Assembly: GCA_005281725.1 (NCBI GenBank)
Contig: SSBO01000001.1
Span: 2,464,399-2,528,398, forward strand
DNA length: 64,000 nt
Source of the DNA: Wuchereria bancrofti
Taxonomy: Eukaryota; Nematoda; Chromadorea; Rhabditida; Onchocercidae
Reading direction: 5' to 3'
Part shown: positions 37,901 through 49,700 of the stretch, in pieces
Layout: every line of letters starts with the position of its first letter
Numbering within the stretch: the stretch's first letter is position 1
Translations under genes and position numbers: made by a program
Notes under the pieces: generated by a model
What the model was told of the DNA's origin: nothing
Database searches by the model: none
Seen by the model: only the letters and a program-made list of their open reading frames with translations

Positions 37901-40900
37901 AGCTAATGGTAACGTACACATCTCATCAATATTTTCTAAATCTTCCGACACATTTCTGACAGGTCATTTTAACACTCCTAATAAGTCGTTCGCAAATTTC
38001 TTTGCTTTCAATCCTTTCACCATACGAAAGCTCACTGCCTCATCTTGATTCAGATATGTGCATAAGCTTGACTAAACTGCCTAACACCAACCAGATAAAA
38101 ACATATTAACAAAGGAATGCTTCGCCAGAACAGCTCGTTCTTCTTTAAATCTCAGTTAACTTTCTTTCTAGTTCCAAACTTTCTTGCTGACATTTTAGAA
38201 GATTTTCATTTATATTTATAGAGATCTGATATTGTTTAGCTCTACCACATCACTTTTTTTGGGTTCTTCACTCAACTACAGGGAAAATTAGGTGGCCTAA
38301 TATTAAAAGTGTTTGTATTTAATACACTGAACAATAGAAATCAAATTATATATATATATATATATATAACAAAAAACGATCACATTGAGAAGGCTCTACT
38401 GTCAAAGTCGTATAAATATAAACAGCTGCCATGTTTATATGATTCATCCTAATCATCAATAACTTTACTGACACTTTTTGATCCGCAATATACCTGTTTC
38501 AATTCCTGAACTTCATCATCTCGCAAAGTTATTCTTCTTTGGAGGCTATCAACGACACTGTTAGCATCTTGCATTTTTCCTTCTATACTTATGCTTTCTC
38601 GTTCCAATTCCGCCACTTTCTTTTCCAGGTTTGAAATAGTCTCTTCATTATTTTGCTTCTCCGTTCGACAAGATAACAACTCTTTTTGAGTCTCAGAAAG
38701 CTTCGTAAGTGCCTAAAACCAAAAGAAAAAGATAAGAAAAAAATGAACGAATGCAAATATCAATCACACTAAAACATAAAAGCTACCTCAATGTGCTCCT
38801 GTCGTAAATTGGTATAAGCACTTTTCATTTTCTGGTAATTGAGTTCACTGTTTTGAGCTTTTTGTTCAGCTTCGAGTAACCGAGACTCGTCAACCCTCAC
38901 TATGGCTAATTCTCGCAATCTATCGACCTCGCTCTAAATTTTAAAGAAAAATCCTTCTAAACGCAGAAAATGATTTTAAAAAAACACGTAAAATACTAAA
39001 TGGTACATAAATATTCAACTGCACCTTTACTTCATCCAATGTCTGCTTGTAATGATCATTTTCCTGCTGCGCTTGCATCAAGCGGTTTTCATACTGTTCA
39101 ATACGAGCACGTGCCTTAAAAAAATCGTACCTACAATTTGTAAAGAAAAACCAGTAAAATTTTGCAAAGTAAAAATAAAGGAAAACAGCAGTTCTTGAAG
39201 TCAATCAGTGTAAGCCAAAATTTTGGTGAAGAATAACCATCAATTGTAAAAGACAGAGAAACAAAAGACCAATCAATCTTTACAATATCCATCACATACC
39301 TCGTTCACAAGCCTTTCATTGTGGTAACGAGAATCTTCCACATCCCGCCTTAAAGCTTCGATTATTGCATCTCTGAAATAAAAAAGAAATACGAAAAACT
39401 GATGCTAGAATTAAAGACAGTGTGAGAGGTGAGCTTAGCAACTGAATTCACAATTAATTAAAAAAAAAATTCCCCACAATGCAATAATGTAAAAAGAAAG
39501 AACGCGAACTATAGAAAAATAGCACAGGAATTACTTTGAATCCATGTGACCAGAACTGTTTTGCGACCCAGTCTCTACAACATCAACTAAACTTTCCTCA
39601 ACTACAGATCGTTCATCAGGAGGAGTATCGGCTTCGCTAACGTTATCACCGTGAAGGTAAGCATTTGGTGCTTGATAACTTTCCAATTCAGATGCCTAAA
39701 ATTTTTGTGAACTAACCTTAAGAAGAAATCAAAATAATTAAAGAACCAAATCGACGGCGAGACAAATGTGCCACCTGAAGGAAATTGGGCGGGTATGTCG
39801 GTAATTTCGGGATTGAAACTAGAAACTTGAAATACTGTAAATTTGTTGAAGTTTCATAAAACTCCTTTGTTTGACGAAAAATCGAATTAAATCGGCTTCT
39901 ATGACCAAGCAATGCGTCTGGAGGCAATTCTGAAAAGTTTACAGCTGGAAATGTGTCAGAGCAATGGTTGGAACAAAATCACAAATTGCGATAGAAAAAC
40001 GAAAAAAGAAATGAGTAAGATTTATAGAAATTTCGAAGAAAGCCTTTTTTCTATTAACTTGTCTACTTTACAAGCAAAAAAGTGCTTACTTGAGTGCAAC
40101 TTGAAAATCAATTTCACCAGATGATCATAGAATTTGCTTGTATCAAGAATTATGAGTATTAAGGGTGATAACATGCACTGTCCTTGAGGAACCAAAGAAC
40201 TCCAGTTAACATTGTCCACTTTTCTGAGAACTAAAATGATATAAGTTATAATCAAAATACTTTAACTTTAGGTCACACAATACCGTTCATAAAAAAAATT
40301 ACCGTCTGCTTGCAAAGCCAGCAAATCATCCATCTGATCTAACATTTCAATTGAAAGCTCAAACGACTGATTCACATCGACATTTGCTAATGTCTGAACT
40401 TGACTGGCACTCAATCTTAGATTCCCCGGTATCGAGTGATTCTGAAAGAAACATAAATTCAGAATTTCCATGACAGACAGGAATTCCAAAAACGTAAACT
40501 TTGCATGACCAAAAAAGAATGATAAAACAAAATAAAGATGCTGACTCGGTTGTGAAATTCGAGACGGCTGACGAGCATTTTACAATAAGAAGAATTAGGT
40601 CGACCGTAATCGGAATTTTCAAGGTGAAACCAGAAATTTCCTAGCGCTTCTATACGGGCTTTATATCGAACTGATTCTTCTAGCACTTTACGATGACCAT
40701 CTTGGATTAGCTGCAAAAAGTGCGGGTCGACACAATATTGTTAGGATAGGTTAACAATTGTAGACCTGCAAAAGACCGGCTAATTCAAAATATAAGTAAA
40801 ATCCTTTTTAGTGCTGAAACATCTATTGAAGGCTCTGAACTATTACAAAAACTCAATATATATATTAAAATATTCGCTACCACAGGCTGAAACAGAAGAC

Positions 40901-41937
40901 AAAGCACAGCAGATAACACTTCATAACACGATCTGCCATTAAACGACAATCAAAATAACTTATGTAATTATTTGAAAGCAGTGGAAATTGCACAACGTGT
41001 GGAAGTTAAATTTTAGTACAATGCTTGAGTTTCCTTATATCAATGGAAAATCTTAAAACACCTAATAAGGGACAGACTATGCATTGAATCTTTTTATTTT
41101 TTCTTTTTTTTTAAATGAAAATCTTTTGGTATGTAGAAGCAAACCTTGTGAAGCAAATGACAGAATTTCCAACTAATGACTGGATTTTTTTCCAACTGAA
41201 TGCGTGAAATACAGCTCCAAAATAATGCACAAGATTTCTCTTTATGTGTTCCAACAATTACTTGCCGTGCGTGTTTATGCTTTAATGGTACTTCATTTTT
41301 ATTCAATGCTTTATGAACTGACACAATCTGAAAGCATGAAATAACGTAGAGAGTTGTCTATTTTTTTCTAAATAGACAACAATAAGAATAACTAAACCGT
41401 AAAAAGCGAAATGTCAGCAGTAACTTTAATTTAAACTTCATTAATGAAATCCGACGAAAATTTCGTGAATGGTCGGTTAAAAACAAAATTTAAATCCTCA
41501 TTACTGCAACTATAAATAGAAAAGCATTTTGTACCATTTCACAATGCATTAAGATTTACTGAAATACTAACAAAAATTCCAAAAATTCCTCATTCCTTTT
41601 TTTCGTTTTTTAATTCACCTACGACATTTTTCTTTAGCGGTTGCATTTCCATAATGACACATAAGTTCATTTTTAACAAACTACAAATGAAGAGTCGTTG
41701 AACAAGATCACCTACATGCATTACTACTTAAGTTTGTAGCGGTTTTTATCTGGAGACTTCAAAAAATGCCAACTTAATTTTGAGATAACCTCGGAAGAGT
41801 AATTCGGTCAGCAATTAACATATTAATCATTGCATAATGTTCTGAAAAACGAGTTTCACAGCTTTTGTAAGTTCTTCTACCTGATGTTTGATGGATGCTT
41901 CTCGATCATCGCCCAGTACGACCGATTTTAATGACAT
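34990..41937 (-). CDS. hipr-1: Huntingtin-interacting protein 1-related endocytic adaptor (HIP1R/Sla2)
   Basis: Nineteen minus-strand exons give 936 aa: 41937-41881, 41327-41145, 40710-40546, 40441-40303, 40230-40090, 39929-39775, 39695-39535, 39372-39300, 39114-39025, 38933-38787, 38712-38494, 37804-37708, 37594-37511, 37297-37118, 36884-36778, 36631-36447, 36214-36002, 35714-35485, 35174-34990. HIP1-family proteins link clathrin coats and PI(4,5)P2 membrane to actin during endocytosis. An N-terminal ANTH domain (about 20-280; KHARQVIVGTHKEKS and LQYFKFLVSIPKLP blocks) leads to a coiled coil (about 330-510), a helical linker and a C-terminal talin-like I/LWEQ (THATCH) actin-binding module (about 667-936), with HQWTEGLLSAARAVGVAATVLV and SQEIAASTAQL conserved. 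Intron 15 (after exon 36884-36778) uses a GC donor (GCAAGT). All phases agree. A frame-broken extra exon candidate lies at 38.0-38.3 kb. Confidence 0.96.
37940..38275 (-). pseudogene. Frame-broken coiled-coil exon candidate inside hipr-1
   Basis: In the intron between hipr-1 exons 38712-38494 and 37804-37708, the minus strand has a good acceptor (TTTTCCCTGTAG) followed by about 19 polar codons (LSEEPKKSDVVELNN...) that hit a stop. A second frame then reads like coiled coil (NENLLKCQQESLELERKL), and a third continues KEERAVLAKHS. Single-base indels would be needed to join them. The flanking exons join in phase 0 without it, and 936 aa is close to the C. elegans protein (927 aa by memory), so it is probably not required. 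It may be a dead exon, or an assembly error in a real alternative exon. Confidence 0.4.
38346..38370. repeat. (TA)n microsatellite
   Basis: A perfect dinucleotide run of about 12 TA units within the hipr-1 intron. Shorter TA runs occur at about 3771-3790 and 12174-12191. Confidence 0.9.
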
Positions 41938-44049
41938 TGTCTATCACGTCACAAAATATTTGCTAATTTGCTGGTTTGTTTCGAATCAACAGATCCGACG
42001 TTTGAAAATTCACCAACAAACTTAATTTTAATTCCTGCAATGATCATTTATTATCGATGTCGGAATATTTTGTTCAAAAAAAAACGAAAATTACTAACTG
42101 TAAAAGATCCACTAAAATGTTGCCAAATGTCAAATATTGAAGACGTTAAAATCGACAGCTGTAAAATTAAATAAAGAGAAAAAGTTATCGACAGTTGTTT
42201 ATATGAAAATTAGGACATCATTACTTGGTGATACGAGACTGGAAGTGATTCTTTTTACAAACTTCACAAATAAATTCGATACTACGCACAGTACGATACT
42301 TCTTTCTCCGTTCTCCCCCAGTACTTCCAGTCATTGGACATAGTACAGTACTATTCTTTCGGTATGATACCGTATATGATGAAAAAAGGGACTAACCATC
42401 TGAAACATTCCAAGAAAATATATAAATTAGTGTGACCGATAACATGGATGAATGAGGTACGTGGTTTCTCTACCGACTGCTATACTACACCATTCAACTT
42501 TCTACATTTACGTCACTCGAAAACATTTTCGATCTTTGTTAGTTAAAAATAAATAAAGAAATACTTCCCAGCCATATGTAAAAACTTGAAAGAGAAATGA
42601 TCAAAGCACTCAGCTGTCAATGACTCAGTGACAAGGGCTAAGCCTCACTATGCCACATTGCCAGCTCCTTATTCAAACGCTCACATAGATGCAGACATAC
42701 ACATACACGCACACACACACATACATACACTACATATATGTTCGGATACATAAACATACAAATACACATACACATATGTCATCGCATACACGGATGTATT
42801 CATACACACATGCAACGTTAACACATACTCACACGCACACGTAAACACATATCACGCACTCATATACAGTTATAAGTGACAAACATTGGAAACATACATA
42901 CACACGTTGCATACACGGACCAATTCATAAACACAGGCCACAATCATAGGCATTAGGATGCGTCACATGCGTGCATATCAACACGCATAACACACCTCAC
43001 ACATACACACACACATACATACAACCTGTACGACATGCATTCTGCAGGTAACAGTACATTTCTTTTCCTCTCTGTGTCTGTAAATTTTCCAGCATTCATT
43101 AATTTTACTACTAGCTGTTAATTATATCACCGAAAACGAATGCACATTGTTTGCTTTGATAATGCAGTCAGTACTTTTATCAGCATGCATCAGTGTCTGT
43201 CTACATGATAATTAAATTTATGATTCAATTACTTACTAATTTCTTCGTTCGGTTTATTCGTTTATTCATTTACTTAACTTAATTATCCATTTATATCTTC
43301 TCACACTTTATACATTTGAATTTATTAATAAAGAATAATTGTTTTTCTTTTTTTTTTCATTCATTTGTTTTGTTATTATTGATTATTAATTAATTCACTT
43401 GTTTTTTGTTATTAAAGATTACATTCAGTTAAATGATAAATTGATCTATAAATCCTTCCGTTAAATTCTATACATTAATCACCTGTTGTTCACAAAATCA
43501 TAATCAAATGATCCAATCGATCTTATCATTGCAAACTCTTATCAACAGATGAAGCCTCAATACAGTTTTTATTAATACATCATCATATGAGTGATAATCG
43601 GATCGGAAAACGAAGGAGAAATGCAAATGAAGAAAAAGAGGGTTTTTCTTTATAATTTAATGAATATTAAAATCCTTCATTACTATCAGCGTTATCGCTG
43701 AGTACCTTAATTTAAATCTAAATTAGTGTTAATTAAAAGACAAAAAAGAAGGAAATGTCATCTTTTATATTATTTAAAGATCTATTTCAAGCAATTAGTT
43801 ATGCTTCTGCTTTAAATAGATTTAAAATAATATTGAAATGCTCCATGTAAAAATGAAAAAAACTGTCAAAAAAACTGCAGTAAAATTTGTCTTCTTTCTT
43901 TTTTATTTATTTTATCAAATTTTAAAAATTTCCATATTCAAATAAAATAAAATGTGTTATACAAATCATTATGATATTTTCTTTCTGATAAGTAGAAAAG
44001 GGGAAGATTGGAGGAAAGATGAATTGTATTTGTTAAATCAATTTAGATT
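41938..44049. other. Intergenic DNA between hipr-1 and the Ser/Pro-tailed membrane gene
   Basis: Divergent spacer between hipr-1 (minus) and the membrane gene at 44050 (plus). It holds the CA-rich repeat at 42.7-43.0 kb. The short frames at 41968-42343 look accidental. Both promoters should lie here, but I see no specific element. Confidence 0.55.
42680..43025. repeat. Imperfect (CA)n / ACACAT-rich low-complexity repeat
   Basis: A block of about 345 bp made of CACACA, ACATACA and ACGCACAC units with many interruptions. The plus strand is nearly free of G. It is an old, degraded CA microsatellite, and strand-asymmetric compared with its surroundings. Confidence 0.85.
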
Positions 44050-46714
44050 ATGGTTAGCTGGTTGTTATTTGTTATAGTGATAAATATTATACAATCCGGT
44101 TTCGCTACGAGTTCTTTATCATATCATCCGGATTACAGCAAACTATCGATTTCTAATTTAGTTTGTACTATTTAAGATTATTCATTTAACAAGTGTGCAT
44201 CAATTAGAATTAGCCATTTTAATCCGAAAATTGCATAAGAAAGAAAATCAATATTCCTCAAAGATACATTTCATTTTTACGCTTCAAATTGAATATATTT
44301 CTAACTTATTCTTAGCCTAGAAATTTTCATCATCTTTTTTATTTCATTCTGACTTTATACCCTTGTATAAGACTAGAAGTAGTGTAAAACTGAATCAAAT
44401 CCGAATAATATTTTTGAAATTCGAAGATAAAATAAAAAAGTGCAGCCATTTTTATTGGCCTCTTAAAATTTGTATGATTTTCAAACTGTCAACAATTAAT
44501 TCAGCTGATAAATCAATTAATCACACTTAATAATTACTAATAATGATATTCTTTTGCTTTCTGCCTTTATTAATGTCAGGTCGTGAGCATCAACATTCAT
44601 TGTCTTTTTACTTAAAGTGTTTTGGCCAATAATAGAAAAATTTTTTCTCCTCCTTCACTAATTAATTTACAATTTTTCTTAGAAATTAATTTACTTTTCA
44701 CTTGAAAAAATTAGTAAAATTAGTGGCAAATGAGATCTTATTACAGATAATCATATGGGGTGCATTAGTAGGTGCAATAATTACATTACTTGCAATTATT
44801 ATTCTATTTCTAATGAGGCCAAAAGTATTAACAGGAGAAGAAGAGAAGCAAATTTTACAAATTCCATCAGACAAAAAACAACTGAAGAAATTATTATCTG
44901 TTGAAGTATGACATTTTTGATTATTATATTTGATGACATTTCGATTAAAAAAGTTTGTTCAGCAAAATTTTTGCTAATTTTTAATTTTCAGAAGTACGAA
45001 TATAGTTTAGTTGGTTTTATAAAATTTATTAAATTATTGTTTAATTTTAGCAAAAAGAGTTTTTTTCTATTCTCGTAAAATTTCTGCCAAATTTATGGTA
45101 GAAATATCTTAGTTACGGAAAATTATTACCTGTAAAAAATAGTGAAAAAAAGATGCAATAATTACATTATCGTTCAAATTTAGTATAAATATGTCAATTA
45201 AATTTATAAAAATGATTATTGTTTAGATGGAAAAGACATTAAAATCATATTTGAAATCAAAGAATAAAATGTAAAATTTATAGAAAACTCAAGAATTAGA
45301 AGAAGTTTGGCAATTCTGTCCAATTCATATAAGCGTTTCTTCAACAAATTCCAAAACTGGTGAAGAACCGATGCTTACACAAATTACTGGCACCGATGAT
45401 ACTTTCAAAGCTGTAATTTCTTTTTTTTTTCAGTCGATATTTGTAAAACTACTTTGAATCCGACTATTTCTCTATGAATAGAAGTTGTAAAAAGAATACT
45501 TAAAAAGTTTATTAGCGTTTCCTCAACTTAACAAAAGGTGATAAATTTCAATCTCATTTTAAAAAGTAATGAAAATTGCATAGTAAAAATGAAAAGTTTT
45601 TACCATAGGTGGAATTAAACTTAAAATTCAATTTAAAACTTGCGTTATGTCCTTTTTTCGAATACAATAAATTTTCCAATTAGAAGTATTGCGGAGAAAA
45701 GTACTAAAAATATTCAACGAGTTTGTTGACCAGATATGTTCGCCTCCGTTAACGTTGTCCACTCAAATGACATAGATGCCAAAACTAAGTTAACTAAAGG
45801 ACATATCTGACAAGCAGGGGATTGATGGATTGGAAATTTAGATTCCATTATGATAAGGTTTTCTCGAAAGCATACTTTGAAGAGAAAGATGAAAGGATTG
45901 CAGATGCCAGAATTGCCATCATATATGACACAGATGGAAGAAGGACAACCAGTTGTGTTTCATTTCAAACAAGAGAAACCGGAAACAGCTGTTTTACCGG
46001 TTTACATTATGACAAAGGATAAAAATGAAATGGTGCAAACAGTAACATTATTAAAATCTTCCGGATCAGAGAGAAAAGAATTAGCAAAACTGTTTACAGC
46101 AAAAACTGAAGCACGAACTGCACAAAGTTCATCCATTAAAAAAGGCTCGATGACGACGATATCAACGCCATCACCATCACCATCGTTATCTGCTATCAGA
46201 AAAACGGATACCGAGAAGGATGCGACATTAGAAGCTAAAGAGGAAAATAAATCCAAAACTATGACAACTCCTTCAATCAAATCTGTTGATGAAGGTTATT
46301 GTCTCATAACACTTGAAAATATCATGATAATCATATGAAAAGCATTTAATATGTGCCAGAATAGTTAACTATCTGAGAATATCAGAATAATGGCAATTAG
46401 AAGCATAGCCACTACATTTGAGAAATGTTAACTAATGCGTTTTTAATAATATTGATGACAATTATTAAATTAATCAGCATCAGTAAAAGTTTAAAGTGTT
46501 GATAAAAAAATTCCAATCATTAATCATTTTCAAATAAAAATGAATAAGCCAGAAAATTTGAGATGAACTAAAATTTTGTAAAATTTAAGGAAATAAAGCA
46601 AATGGAAGCAAATTATCAACAAAATTACCATCACCATCACAACCGTCACCGTCACCATCACCGCAATCATTACAACCACCATCATCACCATCATCATCAT
46701 CTTCGTCATCATAA
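44050..46714 (+). CDS. Signal-peptide, single-TM protein with Ser/Pro-rich tail, unknown function
   Basis: Five plus-strand exons, 44050-44160, 44747-44905, 45284-45412, 45904-46294 and 46590-46714, join in frame to 304 aa. The N-terminus MVSWLLFVIVINIIQSGFA looks like a signal peptide. A short ectodomain of about 15-18 residues follows, then a transmembrane helix at about 38-60 (WGALVGAIITLLAIIILFL), then a basic and acidic cytosolic region. The tail from about residue 264 is Ser/Pro/Thr-rich and is coded by a CCATCA-type microsatellite (SPSPSPQSLQPPSSPSS pattern). Exon 3 repeats the theme (STPSPSPSLS). I chose exon 2's start at 44747 because ATCTTATTACAG is a strong acceptor. The 45904 start follows GATTGCAG and keeps phase 0; an overlapping frame starting at 45822 does not. 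The first exon is the least certain. I do not recognise the family. Confidence 0.6.
46620..46712 (+). repeat. CAC/CAT (CCATCA) trinucleotide microsatellite in coding DNA
   Basis: Imperfect CACCAT/CATCAT repeat. In the frame predicted for the membrane protein it codes Ser and Pro; in the next frame it would code polyhistidine. A related shorter tract occurs at about 46160-46190. Confidence 0.85.
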
Positions 46715-49700
46715 ACAAGGATCAGCTGAACGAGCATCAACAACCATCTTTTCATGTGAAAAATATGATATTACTCATCGATATTTGGTGAATAATTAGA
46801 AAATGATAAATGATGATGGTGATGCTAACTTTTGAAATTCTTGAAATAATTCGAATTGAAATTAATTAATTATATGTCTAGCAGTATTGATTGGTGCGTT
46901 TTTTATTCTTAAATCTTGAAAAAGAAAAATGATGATATTGTTATTATAATGATATTGATGTATAATATTAACAAAGATAAAAACAAAGTTTTTCAGATGT
47001 TTACTCAATAATTCATCTCATAAATCCCTTTGATCGTAAAGTTTGTGACCAGATTGATAGGAAAGAATCAATTAATAATATCACTAACGATTTTGTTTTG
47101 GTTCATTTGCTTGGATTTATCGTTATTCCAACATATCTTTCACTCTACTTTTTTTCATTGACTATACTTTTATTAATTACTATCTGAATCTTAACTATAA
47201 CTTGATAACTAAAATCCAAAAATTAAATTCCTTCCTTTTGATCATATATAACTTTCAAAATAATCATGCACTAGTAATCGACTTTCTTATGAACATGTTA
47301 TTGACCTTGATAAGTAATATCTTAATGTCAATAAGTAACAAGTAACGAATGATTAACGACTTGTAACTTTGAACTTTTAAATTTATCAAATGACATTTAT
47401 CACTTATAAAATTAATTATTTATCAAGCACTGCTCATTAATATCAGCAAAAGTTTTTATGATGATACTCTAAAATCTAAAATAAAAAAGTGTAAACATGC
47501 TACAGTAATCATAGAGATTAGATATTGTTACGGTATTATCCGAGCTGTATTTGCTACTTGAATTTTATAATTATTGTAGTATGCTTACACTTCGCATTAT
47601 CTGCGCATTTACATTTTTTTAATACATTGCTTCTGCTGCCGAATTCTTTCTGTTTTTGCTGCTTCTATTTATCATATAGGGAAACTTTTTTCAGCACTTC
47701 AAAACGAATACGGTAACCTACAATATGCTTCATTTAAGAAGTCATGCGAAGGCATGCTATGCACCCCTTAAATAGTTATCATTTTAAATTTAAATCAAAT
47801 CGCCTGATTAGTGCCATCTAACTGATATTAACTGTTCATTCATATAACATTCTTGTTAATGGCATTTCAATAAATATTCTTGAAAGGATAATTTTTAGAG
47901 TTTTTTTTAGTTTTTAATTTTAAAAAAATAAAAATAGTCCCCTTCTTTCCTTCTTATTTTTTAAGAAAAAAAGAAAAAAAACAAATAATCATTTTTTTTT
48001 TCATTCTTTCATCTTTTTTCTTCCTTTTTTCTAAAAATTGTTACAAATGATCGATCATCGATAATCTTATACTTCATCATAGTTAACAATTCATAAATAT
48101 CTAACCTTTCATTTATTTTAATTGATCACTAATTACTATTGATTGTATACTTCAAAGACTTAATTGATTTGCGCACCCCATCGCCTTGCCTTCTATTTCG
48201 ATTGCTTGATGGTAGTGAATGCTTTTGCTAACGATTTGTTAGCATCTGCTTCAACTTACTGAAATTTTTTCAAAAATTTTAATTAATCTTTTATCCTTTT
48301 TACTAATTTTATAATAAATTCCGGAGAAAAACTCGATTTGCAATTCCTTCTCTCTCTCTTTTTTGTTTTGTTAGTACTTTTATTGAAAGTAGCAACACTA
48401 ATTGCAATGTTAAAAATAATTAAATACTTCACTTTTATGTTGTAGAATTAAATTTACCTTTCACTTGCTTCTTTTTCTTTCATTTTAATTTGAAAAAAAA
48501 ATAAAGCATTTTTTTCCAAAATAAGCATGAGTAAGATGAAATTCTAAATTACTTATGTAGAATTTATTTTATATATGCTAATTTTTTGCAAAAAAATTTT
48601 TCTCGTAGATATAATTATATTGCGTTAAAATACAAAAAATGTTCGAATTCATTATTTCATATTGCAATATGAAAATGCTTTGTAATCACAACAATATTAA
48701 ATATATGATTTAATTAGTGATATCTAAATTAACTGAGTGCCTATTTCCTCTTTCTTTCTTTCTTCCTCTTATTTGTTTATTGGCTTCACTAATTAATTCT
48801 ATTTAGGGATATTTAAAATTGAATGATAGAATTTTTATTTATACTTGTTTAAGTTTCCGATTTCTTAAATATGCTAATTAGCGTTAAAACATAATTTCAC
48901 TGAATTTCTGTAAAAATAAACTATTTTTGCGATAGGATGTTTAAAAGGTTGCAATATTTAATATTTCAAATTTTATTTATTTGAAGGTTTGTTGTCTTTA
49001 AATAAAATTAAAAATTTTAATTACATCTAAAGTTACCGAGTAATTGAAAGCCTCATTAAAAAAAATGACTTTTTTCTCAAAGAAAAAAAATTATTGGAAA
49101 AGGAAATTGATTTGCGACATGATCATATAGAAAATATAAGTATTCTTAGTTTTAACTAAAAAAGGAACTCAAAGTATAGTTCAATGTGTAATTACATGTA
49201 TTAGAGCATAATTCATATTTTCTACCTGTTTATTATACTTTTCTGCTAATAAAATTTTTCTTCGAAGTATTAAAAAAATTTTATTGGAACAAGTTTTTTT
49301 TTTTTGCATTCATTTAATCGAAAGAAGTTTTAATGAATTAGTAGAAAAAGTAGCTTATAAACCAAGAGTAATAATTATGACTCAATAATTAAATTTTTTC
49401 CTTCTTTTCGTTTAAAAAGAAAATTGTAAAAATGAGAGAGAAGAGTAATATTTTTTTCATCAACGAGGAAAAAAATTTTTATTTGTGCTTTTTAAAATAA
49501 CACAAATACTGGAAAAAAACATTTGTTTTTCTTCTCTGTTTGAGAAAAAAAATTCTGGAAAAAAAGGTAAAGAAAAAATAGTAATTTTCTCCAACATAAA
49601 GAAAATAGTTTGTTTGTGCTTTTTAAAATAGAGCAAAATGAATGTAATAAACAGTAAAAAGCAATAATAATTAGCTTAGTAGGAAAATTAAATATAAGTT

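Noticed and set aside
39025..39204. hipr-1 exon 9 extended upstream to the GTAG at about 39132
   Set aside because: Using that acceptor brings an in-frame stop; the TTTTTTTAAG acceptor at 39115 keeps phase 0.
45822..46022. Overlapping 66-codon frame at the start of the membrane-protein exon
   Set aside because: Out of phase with exons 2 and 4 and closes early; the other frame continues to a good donor.
46602..46799. Histidine-rich protein
   Set aside because: Polyhistidine comes from the CAC/CAT microsatellite in the wrong frame; the in-phase reading is Ser/Pro.
47525..47716. Signal-peptide-like frame as first exon of the ion channel
   Set aside because: Begins with TTG, has no ATG and no donor giving the needed phase at 54199.
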